Origin: Acidobacteriota bacterium
GTDB lineage: Bacteria; Acidobacteriota; Vicinamibacteria; Vicinamibacterales; CAVVIG01
Assembly: GCA_003222455.1 (NCBI GenBank)
Contig: QHWF01000365.1
Span: 1 to 5,180 of the forward strand
Direction: 5' to 3'
DNA length: 5,180 bases
Part shown: piece by piece, positions 4,938-5,180 of the stretch
How the letters are laid out: each line of letters begins with the position of its first letter
Position numbering within the stretch: position 1 is the stretch's first letter
Position numbers and translations under genes: made by a program
The notes under the pieces: generated by a model
What the model saw: only the letters and a program-made list of their open reading frames with translations
What the model was told of the DNA's origin: nothing
The model's database searches: none

Positions 4938-5180
4938 TCAGCGGCCCTGTAACGCCCGGAGATAACGAATTTGTCCCACGTGATAGGTGTCGTGAGTCGC
5001 CGTTCGCAAGATCCGCAATCCCGCGGGGTACCTGGACTTCCCCTGGTACGGCTCGATCATTCTTGAGAGATCTTCATCCGTCATCGACAGCAATCGGTCC
5101 TTGAAACGTCGATGAGCCGCATAAAGGCGCCCAACATCTGCTTGCCATTCCCGCTCGTCCCCGGATGCGGCCCGCCAGTC
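4938..5180 (-). CDS. DinB family protein, C-terminal part
   Basis: The last 80 codons and the TGA (4938-4940) of a gene entering from the right edge; the start is outside the window. The visible part ends with HDTYHVGQIRYLRALQG. This is the signature final helix of DinB/YfiT-type four-helix-bundle proteins, where an H-x-x-x-H pair (visible residues 63 and 67) supplies two ligands of a metal site. The third histidine would lie in the unseen N-terminal part. The preceding region has an amphipathic helix (DVGRLYAAHRRFKDRLLSM) and a loop containing Pro44-Tyr45, as in DUF1569/DinB_2 members. Such proteins are often thiol-dependent transferases or damage-induced proteins; the subfamily cannot be fixed from this fragment. 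The stop is 64 bases before the cupin ATG with no visible terminator between, so it may belong to the same operon. Confidence 0.8.
   Translation of the reverse strand, partial: DWRAASGDEREWQADVGRLYAAHRRFKDRLLSMTDEDLSRMIEPYQGKSRYPAGLRILRTATHDTYHVGQIRYLRALQGR

Larger units (their letters stand above)
3000..5180 (-). other. Predicted operon: dinB-like, cupin, alcohol dehydrogenase, DUF2255
   Basis: Four genes on the same strand in the order of transcription, separated by 64, 7 and 16 bases. No stem-loop with a T run is seen between them. The cupin-dehydrogenase-DUF2255 part is very likely one transcript; the link to the DinB gene is less sure because of the larger gap. The promoter is probably right of the window. 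No convincing terminator was seen after 3000. Confidence 0.65.

Overview
The window looks like a piece of a GC-rich bacterial chromosome, probably from a soil or sediment lineage. The genes are compact with strong Shine-Dalgarno sequences, the two long proteins start with bacterial export signals, and the protein families (MDR alcohol dehydrogenase, hydroxynitrile-lyase-like cupin, DUF2255, DinB, YVTN propeller) are typical of such groups. Acidobacteriota or Rokubacteria-like organisms would fit, but no taxonomic marker is present, so this is a weak inference. I see no rRNA, tRNA, CRISPR array, transposase or phage gene.

Left part (1-2766). A secreted protein, cut by the left edge, is transcribed leftwards from position 117. 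It may be the substrate-binding component of an ABC transporter. Divergent from it, at 295-852 (+), is a small membrane-anchored or exported protein that I cannot name. After its transmembrane segment it consists almost entirely of six copies of a 23-residue beta-type repeat. It converges, 15 bases apart, on a 632-codon gene on the minus strand (868-2766). That gene encodes an exported YVTN beta-propeller protein with 14 blades, a count that fits two seven-bladed propellers in tandem.

Middle (2767-2999). This is 233 bases of non-coding DNA upstream of the YVTN gene and downstream of the next operon. I see no convincing promoter or terminator in it, only one short perfect palindrome.

Right part (3000-5180). 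A tightly packed minus-strand operon, transcribed from right to left: the C-terminal end of a DinB-family protein (cut by the right edge), a single-domain cupin closely resembling the manganese-dependent (R)-hydroxynitrile lyase of Granulicella, a zinc-dependent medium-chain alcohol dehydrogenase probably using NADP(H), and a DUF2255 protein. Gaps are 64, 7 and 16 bases, and the ribosome binding site of the dehydrogenase overlaps the cupin stop codon. A small metal cupin acting on a carbonyl/hydroxy compound, coupled with an alcohol/aldehyde oxidoreductase, suggests small-molecule or reactive-carbonyl metabolism, but the natural substrate cannot be read from sequence.

The points most worth following up are the 14-blade architecture and its DNA-level 126-bp repeats, the unnamed 23-residue repeat protein, and the conserved hydroxynitrile-lyase active site sitting in an operon with an alcohol dehydrogenase. 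I do not see a clearly unprecedented multi-gene system here.
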